A stretch of DNA of 64,000 nucleotides from an uncultured Oscillibacter sp. (lineage in GTDB: Bacteria; Bacillota; Clostridia; Oscillospirales; Oscillospiraceae): positions 7,213 through 71,212 of the forward strand of contig CATNDJ010000003.1 in the NCBI GenBank assembly GCA_950097265.1, in the 5' to 3' direction. The position numbers and the translations under genes were made by a program. Below, one piece after another: positions 46,700 to 54,626 of the stretch (the stretch's first letter is position 1; every line of letters begins with the position of its first letter). The notes beneath the pieces are model-generated. The model worked only from the letters and a program-made list of their open reading frames with translations, was not told where the DNA came from and made no database searches.

Positions 46700-47613
46700 T
46701 AGTTGCTTCCTCCTTCCTTGGGGGCCGCGGGAGCGGCGGGCGCTGCGGGAGCGGGACGGGCGGGGGCGCGGTTGAAGCCGCCCTGGGGACGGGGGCCGCC
46801 GCCGGCGCGGTTGAAGCCGCCGCCCTGGCCGGGCCGTCCGCCGCCGGGGCCGCGGTTAAAGCCGCCGCCCTGACGGTCCCGGTTGAAGCCGCCCCGGCGG
46901 TCGCCGTCGCGGCGGGGACGACGCTCCCGGCGCTCCTGATAGGGCTTGGAGGTGTCCATGGTGCGGGGAGTGGTGCGCAGGGTCTGGCTCAGGACCTCGC
47001 CCTTGTAGATCCACACCTTTACGCCGATGCGGCCGAAGGTGGTGGCGGCCTCCGCGAAGCCGTACTCGATGTCGGCCCGGATGGTCTGCAGGGGGATGGT
47101 CCCCTCGTGATAGTGCTCAACGCCCGCGATCTCGCGGCCGCCCAGGCGGCCGGAGCAGCAGGTTTTGATGCCCTTGGCGCCGGCCCGCATGGCCCGGGCC
47201 ATGGCGTTCTTCATGGCGCGGCGGTGAGAGATGCGTTTTTCCAGCTGCTGGGCGATGTTCTCCGCCACCAGCTGGGCGTTCATGTCGGGGTTGCGGACCT
47301 CGACGATGTTCAGGCGGACCTTCTTGCCCACCAGCTTCTCGACGGCCAGGCGGTACTGCTCAATCTGCTCGCCGCCCTTGCCGATGACCATGCCGGGCCG
47401 GGCGCAGTGCAGGAAGACCGTCACCACGTCGCCGCTGCGCTCAATCTCAATCTTGGGCACGCCGGCGCCGTACAGGGTCTTTTTCAGGTATTTGCGGATC
47501 TTCTGGTCCTCCACGATCAGGTCGCCGACCTTCTCGTCACTGGCGTACCAGCGGGAATCCCAGTCTTTGATAACGCCCACGCGCAGGCCGTGGGGATTGA
47601 CTTTCTGTCCCAT
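46699..47613 (-). CDS. rpsC: 30S ribosomal protein S3 with Arg/Gly-rich C-terminal extension
   Basis: 304-residue S3, a head protein of the small subunit near the mRNA entry. Residues 1 to about 215 are the usual KH and S3 C-terminal domains ([40 protein letters not shown]). Usual S3 is about 215-230 residues; here about 85 extra residues follow. They are Arg/Gly/Asn/Phe-rich with four GGFNR repeats, then an Ala/Pro-rich end. There is no frameshift and the tail ends at a normal stop that overlaps rplP. Confidence 0.96.
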   Translation of the reverse strand: MGQKVNPHGLRVGVIKDWDSRWYASDEKVGDLIVEDQKIRKYLKKTLYGAGVPKIEIERSGDVVTVFLHCARPGMVIGKGGEQIEQYRLAVEKLVGKKVRLNIVEVRNPDMNAQLVAENIAQQLEKRISHRRAMKNAMARAMRAGAKGIKTCCSGRLGGREIAGVEHYHEGTIPLQTIRADIEYGFAEAATTFGRIGVKVWIYKGEVLSQTLRTTPRTMDTSKPYQERRERRPRRDGDRRGGFNRDRQGGGFNRGPGGGRPGQGGGFNRAGGGPRPQGGFNRAPARPAPAAPAAPAAPKEGGSN

Positions 47614-47631
47614 AAACGGTTCTCCTCCCTC

Positions 47632-47976
47632 TTATGCCTTTTCCGTCACAGCCAGGGTGACGTGTGAAGTGCGCTTGTTGATACGGTAGGCGCGGCCCTG
47701 GGCCCGGGGCATCATCCGCTTGAGGATGGGGCCGGGAGTGGCGTACACCTCGGACACCACCAGCTTGGCGGGGTCCATGCCAAAGTTGTTCTCGGCGTTG
47801 GCAACGGCGCTCTTCAGCAGCTTTTGCAGGGGCTCGGAGGCGGCCTTGGGGGTTTGCATCAGGATGGCCATGGCGCTGCCCGCGTCCTTGCCGCGGATCA
47901 GGTCGCAGACAATCTGGACCTTCCGGGGGGCGATGCGGACGTAGCGCAGATAGGCCTTCGCAACTTTATTTTCCAT
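47632..47976 (-). CDS. rplV: 50S ribosomal protein L22
   Basis: 114-residue L22, whose loop lines the exit tunnel. I start at [20 protein letters not shown], nine bases after AGGAGG; an ATG three codons earlier directly abuts it. The hairpin-loop region ([20 protein letters not shown]) keeps the usual residues where macrolide-resistance changes can occur. Confidence 0.96.
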   Translation of the reverse strand: MENKVAKAYLRYVRIAPRKVQIVCDLIRGKDAGSAMAILMQTPKAASEPLQKLLKSAVANAENNFGMDPAKLVVSEVYATPGPILKRMMPRAQGRAYRINKRTSHVTLAVTEKA

Positions 47977-47996
47977 GTTCTGCATCCTCCTTCAAC

Positions 47997-48257
47997 TCAG
48001 TCCTTCCGGTGTCCGCGGAAGGTGCGGGTGGGGGCGAACTCACCCAGCTTGTGGCCGACCATGTCCTCTTGGACATAGACGGGCACGTGCTTCCGGCCAT
48101 CGTGCACGGCGATGGTGTGGCCCACGAAGGAGGGGAAGATGGTAGAGCTACGGCTCCAGGTCTTCAGGACCTTCTTCTCGTTCTTCGCGTTCATTTCCTC
48201 GACCCGCTTCAGGAGCTCGGGGGCAACGTACGGGCCTTTCTTAATGGATCTGCTCAT
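47997..48257 (-). CDS. rpsS: 30S ribosomal protein S19
   Basis: 86-residue S19 of the small-subunit head. [20 protein letters not shown] begins it, and [18 protein letters not shown] ends it. Full length. It lies between rplB and rplV. Confidence 0.97.
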   Translation of the reverse strand: MSRSIKKGPYVAPELLKRVEEMNAKNEKKVLKTWSRSSTIFPSFVGHTIAVHDGRKHVPVYVQEDMVGHKLGEFAPTRTFRGHRKD

Positions 48258-48273
48258 GTTTCATCTGCCTCCC

Positions 48274-49110
48274 TTACTTCTCGTTGCGGCGCTTGACGAT
48301 GAATTTGCTGGTGGGGTTCTTCTTTTTCCGGGTCTTGTAGCCCAGGGCCGGCTTGCCCCAGGGGGTCACGGGGCCGGGGCGGCCAACCGGGGCGCGGCCC
48401 TCGCCGCCGCCGTGGGGGTGGTCGCAGGGGTTCATGACGGAGCCCCGGACGGTGGGACGCCAGCCCATGTGGCGCTTGCGGCCCGCTTTTCCGATGTTGA
48501 TGTTGGCGTGGTCAATGTTTCCCACTTGGCCGATGGTGGCCATGCAGTTGGTCCGGACAATGCGGACCTCTCCGGAGGGCATGCGGATCTGAGCGTCGCC
48601 GCCCTCTTTGGCCATGAGCTGGGCCGCGGTGCCGGCGGAGCGGACCAGCTGGGCGCCGTTGCCGGGATGCAGCTCGATGTTGTGGATCATGGTGCCCACG
48701 GGGATGTTCGCCAGGGGGAGGGCGTTGCCCTCTTTGATGTCGGCGCTGGGGCCGGACTCCACCTTGTCGCCGGCCTTCAGGCCCACGGGGGCCAGAATGT
48801 AGCGGCGCTCGCCGTCCTCATACTCCAGGAGGGCGATGTTGGCGGAGCGGTTGGGGTCGTACTCCAGGCGCAGGACAGTGGCGAACATATCGTGCTTATC
48901 CCGCTTGAAGTCGATGACCCGGTATTTGCGCTTGTTGCCGCCGCCCCGGTGGCGGACGGTGATGCGGCCGTAGCTGTTCCGTCCGGCGCTCTTTTTCAGG
49001 GTCTCGGTGAGCTTGGGCTCGGGCTTGGCCTTTTTGTCGATGCCGTCGAATCCGGAAACCGTCATCTGACGCCGGGAGGGAGTCGTCGGCTTAAAGGTTT
49101 TAATAGACAT
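48274..49110 (-). CDS. rplB: 50S ribosomal protein L2
   Basis: 278-residue L2, needed for subunit association and peptidyl transferase function. [20 protein letters not shown] and the C-terminal [20 protein letters not shown], with the conserved His, are intact. Confidence 0.98.
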   Translation of the reverse strand: MSIKTFKPTTPSRRQMTVSGFDGIDKKAKPEPKLTETLKKSAGRNSYGRITVRHRGGGNKRKYRVIDFKRDKHDMFATVLRLEYDPNRSANIALLEYEDGERRYILAPVGLKAGDKVESGPSADIKEGNALPLANIPVGTMIHNIELHPGNGAQLVRSAGTAAQLMAKEGGDAQIRMPSGEVRIVRTNCMATIGQVGNIDHANINIGKAGRKRHMGWRPTVRGSVMNPCDHPHGGGEGRAPVGRPGPVTPWGKPALGYKTRKKKNPTSKFIVKRRNEK

Positions 49111-49135
49111 TTGTCGTTACACTCCTTCCGTAGAA

Positions 49136-49429
49136 TCAGACCATGCCTTCGAAAAATTCGATGGTCTTGGAATCAGGGGTCAGCTGGACGTAAGCCTTTT
49201 TCCAGGTCTTGGTCATCCCGGGACGGCCCGCGCCCATGCGCTTTTCCTTGCCGGGGACCGTCAGGGTGTTGACGGCGGCGACCTTCACGCCGAAGATTTC
49301 CTCCACGGCCTTTTTGATCTCAATTTTTCCGGCGCCGGGGGCTACCTCGAAGACATACTTCTTGTCGGCGGCTCCAGCCATGGCCCGCTCGGTGATGATG
49401 GGGCGGATCACGATATCATATGCGGTCAT
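49136..49429 (-). CDS. rplW: 50S ribosomal protein L23
   Basis: 97-residue L23 at the exit tunnel, docking site for SRP and trigger factor. TAYDIVIRPIITERAMAGAA and the loop region KRMGAGRPGMTKTWKKAYV match the family. It begins at the final base of rplD, so the two genes are contiguous. Confidence 0.96.
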   Translation of the reverse strand: MTAYDIVIRPIITERAMAGAADKKYVFEVAPGAGKIEIKKAVEEIFGVKVAAVNTLTVPGKEKRMGAGRPGMTKTWKKAYVQLTPDSKTIEFFEGMV

Positions 49430-50052
49430 TACGCGTACACCTCCTCGATTTTGGCGAGGGCGGCCTGATCCACCACCAGATACTTGGCGTTCAGGATGTC
49501 ATAGACATTCAGCTGCGCCGCGGGGGTGGTCAGCACGCCGGGAAGGTTCCGGGCGCTCTTGACGATGGTCTCGTCCATGGCGGGGGTCACCACCACGGCC
49601 TTGCCGTCGACCTTGACGGCGTCCAGGAACTTGCGGAACGCGGCGGTTTTGATTTCCGTCTGCTTAATGGAGTCGATGACCACCAGGCAGCCCTCGGCGG
49701 CCTTGGCGGAGAGGACGGACTTCAGCGCCAGGCGGCGCACCTTCTTGTTCAGCACGTAGCGGTAGCTCCGGGGCTTCGGCGCGAAGACGATGCCGCCGTG
49801 GGTCCACTGGGGAGCCCGGGTGCTGCCCTGGCGGGCGTGGCCCGTGCCCTTCTGGCGCCAGGGCTTCTTGCCGCCGCCGGAGACCTCGGCGCGGGTCAGG
49901 GCGCTCTGGGTGCCCTGGCGGCAGTTGGCGAGGTGGTTTTTCACAACCTCGTGGACGACGGATTCGTTGGGCTCGATGCCGAAGATCGCGTCGTTCAGTT
50001 CCACAGTACCGACTTCAGCGCCGGCCATGTTTAAAACTTTTACAGTAGACAT
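49429..50052 (-). CDS. rplD: 50S ribosomal protein L4
   Basis: 207-residue L4, which lines the exit tunnel and, in E. coli, represses the S10 operon. The extended loop region (GGGKKPWRQKGTGHARQGST, RAPQWTHGGIVFAPKPRSY) and the C-terminal domain are complete. Start at MSTVKVLNMAGAEVGTVELN. Confidence 0.97.
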   Translation of the reverse strand: MSTVKVLNMAGAEVGTVELNDAIFGIEPNESVVHEVVKNHLANCRQGTQSALTRAEVSGGGKKPWRQKGTGHARQGSTRAPQWTHGGIVFAPKPRSYRYVLNKKVRRLALKSVLSAKAAEGCLVVIDSIKQTEIKTAAFRKFLDAVKVDGKAVVVTPAMDETIVKSARNLPGVLTTPAAQLNVYDILNAKYLVVDQAALAKIEEVYA

Positions 50053-50070
50053 TGATTCAGCACCCCTTTC

Positions 50071-50790
50071 TTACTTGCTTCTGGCGGAGGCCTTCTGCGG
50101 GTTGCGGCCGGAAGCCTTCTGCGGGTTCTTGCTGATGTCCGCGCCGGCCTGCTTGACCTTGTGGACCTTGACCGTGGATTTGATGGTGACCAGGCCGCCC
50201 TTGGGGCCGGGCACCGCGCCGCAGACCACCAGCATGTTCAGCTCGGGATCCACCTTGACAACGGAGAGGTTCTGGACGGTAACCTGGTCCACGCCCATGT
50301 GGCCCGCGCCGTCGCGGCCCTTCATGATGCGGCCCGGGGTCGTGCCCGCGCCCAGGGAGCCCTGATGGCGGTGAACGGGGCCGCCGCCGTGGGTGTTGCG
50401 CTTCACAGCCGCTCCGTGGCGCTTGACCACGCCCTGGAAGCCGTGGCCCTTGCTGGTTCCGGTGACGTCCACGAAGTCTCCCTCGGCGAAGGTGTCGGCC
50501 TTGACAATGTCGCCCACGTTCAGTTCGGCGGCGTTCTCCAGGTCAAATTCCTTCAGATGCTTCTTGGGGGCCACGCCGGCCTTGTTCAGGTGGCCCAGCT
50601 CCGGCTTGGTGAGCTTCCGCTCGGCAATGTCCTCGAAGCCCAGCTGCACGGCCTCGTAGCCGTCCTTTTCAGCCGTCTTCTTCTGCACGACCACGCAGGG
50701 GCCCGCCTCGATGACCGTGACGGGGATCACGTGGCCGTTCTCGTCAAAAATCTGGGACATGCCCACTTTTTTGCCGATGATCGCTTTCAT
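50071..50790 (-). CDS. rplC: 50S ribosomal protein L3
   Basis: 239-residue L3, an early assembly protein at the peptidyl transferase centre. The [20 protein letters not shown] start and the HGSL-like [20 protein letters not shown] region are complete. The C-terminal stretch has a duplicated NPQKASGR / NPQKASAR end, a modest tail beyond the usual ~210 residues. It is preceded by a structured spacer after rpsJ. Confidence 0.96.
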   Translation of the reverse strand: MKAIIGKKVGMSQIFDENGHVIPVTVIEAGPCVVVQKKTAEKDGYEAVQLGFEDIAERKLTKPELGHLNKAGVAPKKHLKEFDLENAAELNVGDIVKADTFAEGDFVDVTGTSKGHGFQGVVKRHGAAVKRNTHGGGPVHRHQGSLGAGTTPGRIMKGRDGAGHMGVDQVTVQNLSVVKVDPELNMLVVCGAVPGPKGGLVTIKSTVKVHKVKQAGADISKNPQKASGRNPQKASARSK

Positions 50791-50914
50791 GTAGGTTCCT
50801 CCTTAAATAAGGTTATTGGTTGGGCGAGGCGGCCATTGGGAACCGTTGCTCGGCCAACTTGACCCGCCCATCTCAAAAACGCGACGGGCTGCGGTTCAAC
50901 ATGGTAATAGAGTC
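50791..50914. other. 124-base structured spacer between rpsJ and rplC
   Basis: No gene. It includes a stem with 8 of 9 bases pairing (TTGGGCGAG at 50820-50828 with CTCGGCCAA at 50849-50857) and the rplC ribosome binding site. Most neighbours in this operon are much closer together. Confidence 0.5.
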
Positions 50915-51226
50915 TTACAGCTTAATTTCAATCTCCACGCCGGCGGGGAGCTCCAGGGCCATCAGGGCCTCCACGGTCTTGGGGGAGGACTTGGTGATGT
51001 CGATGAGCCGCTTGTGGGTCCGGCGCTCGAACTGCTCCCGGCTGTCCTTGTGCTTGTGGACGGAGCGCAGGATGGTGACGATTTCTTTCTTGGTGGGCAG
51101 GGGGATGGGGCCGGAGACCTCGGCGCCGGTGCGCTTGGCGGTTTCCACGATCTTTTCCGCGCTCTGGTCGATCATCTGGTGGTCATACGCCTTCAGGCGG
51201 ATGCGGATCTTTTCCTTCTGTGCCAT
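50915..51226 (-). CDS. rpsJ: 30S ribosomal protein S10 / NusJ
   Basis: 103-residue S10 and antitermination factor Nus[21 protein letters not shown] begins it and [20 protein letters not shown] is the conserved middle. The frame remains open 65 codons upstream, but the ATG here has GGAGGAACCCAGAC in front. First gene of the super-operon, after a leader of about 278 bases. Confidence 0.97.
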   Translation of the reverse strand: MAQKEKIRIRLKAYDHQMIDQSAEKIVETAKRTGAEVSGPIPLPTKKEIVTILRSVHKHKDSREQFERRTHKRLIDITKSSPKTVEALMALELPAGVEIEIKL

Positions 51227-51504
51227 GTCTGGGTTCCTCCTAATTCGTACGGTTTTTTGTTCGCGTCGATTCCGTACGGCGAGAGAAATTTTTCTGTCCG
51301 CGCTGCCGTGCGTATCATTCCGGCTCATGAAAAAATCCGGCGCAAAGCAGGCCGGTTCCGTCATGGCGCGGCGATCTACGCGCGCGTACAGACCTTTCTC
51401 AGCCGCCCGATTATCGGACATACTCCCCAGAAGTTACCTCTTTCGAGCAATCTCCCGGTTCATCGCGGTCACAGGGCGCAGAGGATGTCCTCTCCGCCGC
51501 ATGC
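51227..51504 (-). promoter_or_regulatory. Long leader of the ribosomal super-operon
   Basis: About 278 untranslated bases between the predicted start and rpsJ. Near the ribosome binding site CGTACGG and CCGTACG (51246-51278) can form a 7-bp stem with a 19-base loop. No T-rich attenuator was seen. The stretch is a candidate site for r-protein feedback. Confidence 0.55.
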
Positions 51505-51510
51505 CAATAT

Positions 51511-51539
51511 ATCATAATTGAAAATTCCTCCCGTGTCAA
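51511..51539 (-). promoter_or_regulatory. Sigma-A promoter of the ribosomal super-operon
   Basis: TTGACA, 17 bases, TATGAT on the minus strand, with an A/T-rich upstream region (51540-51575) that resembles an UP element. Confidence 0.87.
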
Positions 51540-51590
51540 GAGAAATTTTACTGTATTTTCTCTTTTTTTCAGAGGCGGCATTGGACGGTT

Positions 51591-51616
51591 TTCCGCATGC
51601 GGAATTTCCGCGGAAA
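51591..51616. repeat. Two adjacent perfect palindromes upstream of the S10 promoter
   Basis: TTCCGCATGCGGAA (14 bp) is followed directly by TTTCCGCGGAAA (12 bp), then by CGCGGAAA. Both are perfect and share TTCCGC arms. They lie about 50 bases upstream of the -35 box. Confidence 0.5.
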
Positions 51617-51621
51617 CGCGG

Positions 51622-51659
51622 AAAAAGAACCCCGAAACCATAGCGGTTCCGGGGTTCTT
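51622..51659 (-). terminator. Terminator of tRNA-Ser(GGA)
   Basis: Minus-strand stem AAGAACCCCG-AACC / GGTT-CGGGGTTCTT with one mismatch, followed by TTTTT. It insulates the ribosomal promoter from the tRNA. Confidence 0.85.
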
Positions 51660-51661
51660 GC

Positions 51662-51753
51662 TGGCGGAGAAGGAGGGATTCGAACCCTCGAGACCCTTTA
51701 GGGGCCTACATGATTTCCAATCATGCGCCCTCGACCAACTAGGCGACTTCTCC
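51662..51753 (-). tRNA. tRNA-Ser (anticodon GGA)
   Basis: Minus-strand tRNA of 92 bases with encoded CCA. The acceptor stem is GGAGAAG / CTTCTCC, the anticodon stem CATGA / TCATG with loop TTGGAAA (anticodon GGA), and the variable arm is long. It reads UCC and UCU. Confidence 0.95.
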
Positions 51754-51811
51754 ATCGTTGCCGATTGCTCTGCCTGTGCAATTGTGCGTCCCTCAGCGAA
51801 GAACAGTAGTT

Positions 51812-51839
51812 ATTATACCAGAGCTTTTCCCAAAGTCAA
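51812..51839 (-). promoter_or_regulatory. Sigma-A promoter of tRNA-Ser(GGA)
   Basis: TTGACT, 16 bases, TATAAT on the minus strand. Confidence 0.78.
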
Positions 51840-51968
51840 GCCCTTTTTCAAATTTTCCCCGGCGGGGAAAACCTTAAGAATTTTTAACAATTTCCGTCCC
51901 GGTCTCCCGCCGCCTTTTTGGGGAGACGACGAAAATGAACCGGGCCCAAAAAACTTCTTTAATAAAAA

Positions 51969-51997
51969 TTGGCTTCCGCCCAAAAGCGTGCTATACT
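51969..51997 (+). promoter_or_regulatory. Sigma-A promoter of the HPr-like gene
   Basis: TTGGCT, 17 bases, TATACT, about 33 bases before the start. Confidence 0.75.
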
Positions 51998-52030
51998 AGC
52001 TCCAATTATTTGACGGAACGGAGTGGGCAA

Positions 52031-52279
52031 ATGAATCGCACGGCAGTCGTACAGATTCCGGAAGACCAGCTGGACCGGGTTGCCACCAGCTTCATCAAGG
52101 CGGCCAGCGGCTTTTCCAGCCAGATCACCATCGCCCGGGGCGGGCACTGCATCAACGCCAAGAGCCTTCTTGGCTTCCTCTCCCTGATGCGGGATCACGG
52201 CGAGGTGACGCTGACCGCCGAGGGGCCCGACGCCGGGGAGGCGCTGGGCAAGCTGGCAGACATCCTGGAGGTAAAATAA
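52031..52279 (+). CDS. HPr-family protein lacking the phosphorylatable histidine
   Basis: An 82-residue HPr-fold protein. HPr normally passes phosphate from enzyme I to sugar enzymes through His15 in the motif GLHARPA. Here the matching region reads EDQLDRVATSFIKAASGF: the arginine and AT stay, but histidine is replaced (Leu14 or Asp15). The regulatory serine region INAKSLLGFLSL (Ser45) is kept. This is the pattern of Crh, which cannot carry PTS phosphate but can be phosphorylated on Ser46 to serve catabolite control. It is a single gene with its own promoter and terminator. The Crh-like role is an inference. Confidence 0.82.
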   Translation: MNRTAVVQIPEDQLDRVATSFIKAASGFSSQITIARGGHCINAKSLLGFLSLMRDHGEVTLTAEGPDAGEALGKLADILEVK

Positions 52280-52290
52280 GAGCGGAGAGA

Positions 52291-52324
52291 AAAGGGACTG
52301 CCCCCCGGCAGTCCCTTCTTCTTT
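52291..52324. terminator. Bidirectional terminator between HPr-like and YcdB-SLH genes
   Basis: Perfect 11-bp stem AAGGGACTGCC / GGCAGTCCCTT with a CCCC loop, flanked by CTTCTTT and AGAGAAA. Confidence 0.88.
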
Positions 52325-52328
52325 CCGT

Positions 52329-54503
52329 TCAGGCCGCCCGCTCCAGCACCCGGCAGAGCATGGAGGCCGCCTCCCCCCGGGTGGCGGTCCGGGCCCCGGC
52401 GTAGGTTCCGGAGGCCAGCCCCAGGGCCTGGGCGATGGCGGCGTAGCCCAAGTCCTCCGCCGGGATGGAGTCTTTGTCCGTATAGGCGCAGATATAGATC
52501 CCGCCCAGGCGGGCGGCAGGGCCGTAGCCCGCGGCGTTCAGCAGCATGCGCGCCACGTCCGCCCGGCTGAGGACGGCGCCGTCGTCCCGCTCCGACGCGC
52601 GGAGGAGCCCCAGGCGGTAGGCGTCGTAGTAGGCGCTCTCCCGGCCGCCGTCCTCTTTTTTCACGGCCTCCGGGTCCAGGGCTCCGCCCCGGAGGCTGGA
52701 AACCAGGGCCACCAGCTCCCACTGGGTGATGTTCTTGGCGGGCCGGAACTTTCCTCCCGCGTAGCCCGCGCCGTACCGGGCCAGCTTCTCGACGTCCGCC
52801 TGGGCGGCGCTGCCGGCCAGGTCCGCGTAGGCCAGGGGCTCCCGGGCGCTGCCCCGGGCCTCCCGGACGGGTTCGCCGGTCTTGGCGTCCACGCCCACAT
52901 AGTCCTCCGCCCGTTCCAGGCCGTAGGTCAGGCGAAGGCCGTAATAATATTCCACGCCCTGCTCCATCAGCTTGGCCTGGGCCGGGTCGGCCTTGGTGAG
53001 CTTTTGGGGCACGTTCCGGTACGCCAGTACGGCCTCGCAGGTCCCCGCCCAGGCGGACAGGGCCGTCTCCATGGAGACCATGCCGTTTGCGTCGTCGAAG
53101 GTCATGTTTTCATCCCAGGAGGAAGAGAGGGAGTACACGGACCCGTCCGCCGCGTCGATGCTGAGAAACACGGCGTTGCCCGGGAAGGGAAGGCCGTTGA
53201 CCTTCCGGGCGAAGGTAAACCGCCAATCCGGCCCATCGGTTCCCCGGAGGGGCCGCGCAGCCTCGTCCCGGCTGTAAAGGGTCAGGTCCCGGTCCGGGCA
53301 GTAGGTCTTCAGGAACGCCTCCGCCTTTTTCAGGGCGGCCTCCTCCGCGAGCTTCTTCTCCCGGCCATAAGGGGCGGAGGACCAGACGCTCTCCACCTTT
53401 CCGGTTTTGGCGTCCACGGTGATGTTCCGGGTCAGGCGCTCCCCGCCGTCCGTCCGGGCATAGCGCAGGGTGCAGGTGACCTTTCCCTCTCCTTCCTTGG
53501 CAGGGGCGCTTTCATAGGACGCGCCGGTGAGGGCGTAGCCCCGGAGTCCGTAGGCGCTCTCCCCCCGGACGGCCTTGTCCAGGGCCTCCTGGGAGAGAAC
53601 GCCCTCCATCTGCCGGACGCCCTCCTGTTCCGCCTTTGTGAAGCCCGCCTCGTCGGCGGACATTTCCATTTTGGCCGTCGGGGCCGCGCCCCCGGCGACG
53701 GCGTTCCGGGCGTCTCCCCGGTCCATTTTCGCCTCCAGCTCCGTCAAATCCAGGAGCTCTCCGGTCTTGGCGTCCGCCAAGAAGTCGTGGGCCTCCTTCT
53801 CCGGCACGTAGCGCAGCACGGCCTTGGTGTCATCGGGCTTGTCCAGCACGTACTCCAGCCGGAGTTTCAGCGTCCCCTCCAGGTCCTCCCTGACCTTGGC
53901 GGCGTCCGCCGGTGCGTCAGGAGCGGGCACGCCGCCCACCGCAGTCCCCTCCGGCACGTCCCGGTCGAAGTGCTCCACCATGCCGTTCTTCACCCGGATC
54001 GAGTAGTGCAGGGGAGAGGGCAGGCCGTTCAGGGCGACGGTCCCGGACCAGCTGCTGCCGGAAGAGCCGCCCAGAGAGAGCCCCCCTTCCTGGTCCTTCA
54101 GCTCTACCGCCTCTCCCGACCGGAGGACCCGGGAGAGGAAGTCTTCGGCGGTCTCCCGGTCTCCGTCCCCGCTGCTCTCCGGGAAGGAGGGAAAAGCGCC
54201 CCAGGCGTCGCCGGGGCTGGGGTCATATTCCCAGCGGTAGAGGCTGACGACGGTCCCGTCCTCCAGGGCGGAGACGGAGAGGGAGCGCCGCTCGCTTTCC
54301 CAGCTCAGCTCCCACACGGGGGCCAGGCTCTCGGTCAGGCTCCCGCGGAAGGTCTCATAGGACTCCGTGTCCAGGCTCAGGGCCTTTTTCACCAGAGCGG
54401 TGACTTTGGCCAGGCGGGCGTCCTGGGTCTCCGCCGCTGCGGCGGGCAGGGTCAGCGCCGCAAGCAAGGCGGCGGCCAGGGTCAGGGAAAGCAGGCGTTT
54501 CAT
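52329..54503 (-). CDS. Exported YcdB/YcdC-domain protein with SLH repeats
   Basis: A 724-residue secreted protein with a signal peptide (residues 1-24, LPAAAAE). Two YcdB/YcdC-type segments can be seen: one about residues 30-280 and one about 310-560, each with PepSY-like strands and the repeated phrase DAKTGE/DAKTGK (FLADAKTGELLDL, TVDAKTGKVESVW, GVDAKTGEPVREA). From about residue 560 SLH-like repeats follow (VEKLARYGAGYAGGKFRPAK, NITQWELVALVSSLRGG). Proteins of this type are spore- or surface-associated in Bacillales and clostridia, without a defined activity. The promoter looks like an ECF-sigma target rather than sigma-A. Confidence 0.82.
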   Translation of the reverse strand: MKRLLSLTLAAALLAALTLPAAAAETQDARLAKVTALVKKALSLDTESYETFRGSLTESLAPVWELSWESERRSLSVSALEDGTVVSLYRWEYDPSPGDAWGAFPSFPESSGDGDRETAEDFLSRVLRSGEAVELKDQEGGLSLGGSSGSSWSGTVALNGLPSPLHYSIRVKNGMVEHFDRDVPEGTAVGGVPAPDAPADAAKVREDLEGTLKLRLEYVLDKPDDTKAVLRYVPEKEAHDFLADAKTGELLDLTELEAKMDRGDARNAVAGGAAPTAKMEMSADEAGFTKAEQEGVRQMEGVLSQEALDKAVRGESAYGLRGYALTGASYESAPAKEGEGKVTCTLRYARTDGGERLTRNITVDAKTGKVESVWSSAPYGREKKLAEEAALKKAEAFLKTYCPDRDLTLYSRDEAARPLRGTDGPDWRFTFARKVNGLPFPGNAVFLSIDAADGSVYSLSSSWDENMTFDDANGMVSMETALSAWAGTCEAVLAYRNVPQKLTKADPAQAKLMEQGVEYYYGLRLTYGLERAEDYVGVDAKTGEPVREARGSAREPLAYADLAGSAAQADVEKLARYGAGYAGGKFRPAKNITQWELVALVSSLRGGALDPEAVKKEDGGRESAYYDAYRLGLLRASERDDGAVLSRADVARMLLNAAGYGPAARLGGIYICAYTDKDSIPAEDLGYAAIAQALGLASGTYAGARTATRGEAASMLCRVLERAA

Positions 54504-54534
54504 GGTGATCCCTCCAAATCGTTGGTTTTTCCTT

Positions 54535-54563
54535 TAGACGGCGGGGCCCGGAAAAAAGTTCCC
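54535..54563 (-). promoter_or_regulatory. ECF-type promoter of the YcdB-SLH gene
   Basis: GGGAAC, 17 bases, CGTCTA on the minus strand. This resembles the GGAAC/CGTC elements read by ECF sigma factors. No sigma-A pair was seen here, and an ECF sigma is encoded 2.7 kb away. Confidence 0.5.
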
Positions 54564-54589
54564 GGTTTTCCATGCGAATATCTCCCAAG

Positions 54590-54616
54590 AAAAAAGCGCC
54601 GGAGGCTTCCTCCGGC
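54590..54616 (-). terminator. Terminator of the LacI-family gene
   Basis: Perfect 8-bp stem GCCGGAGG / CCTCCGGC with a CTT loop, extended by further pairs, then a TTTTTT run on the minus strand. Confidence 0.87.
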
Positions 54617-54626
54617 GTCTTCTCCT

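Noticed and set aside
51227..51421. In-frame extension of rpsJ by 65 codons
   Set aside because: The frame stays open but the upstream ATG has no usable ribosome site, and S10 proteins start at MAQKEKIRI.
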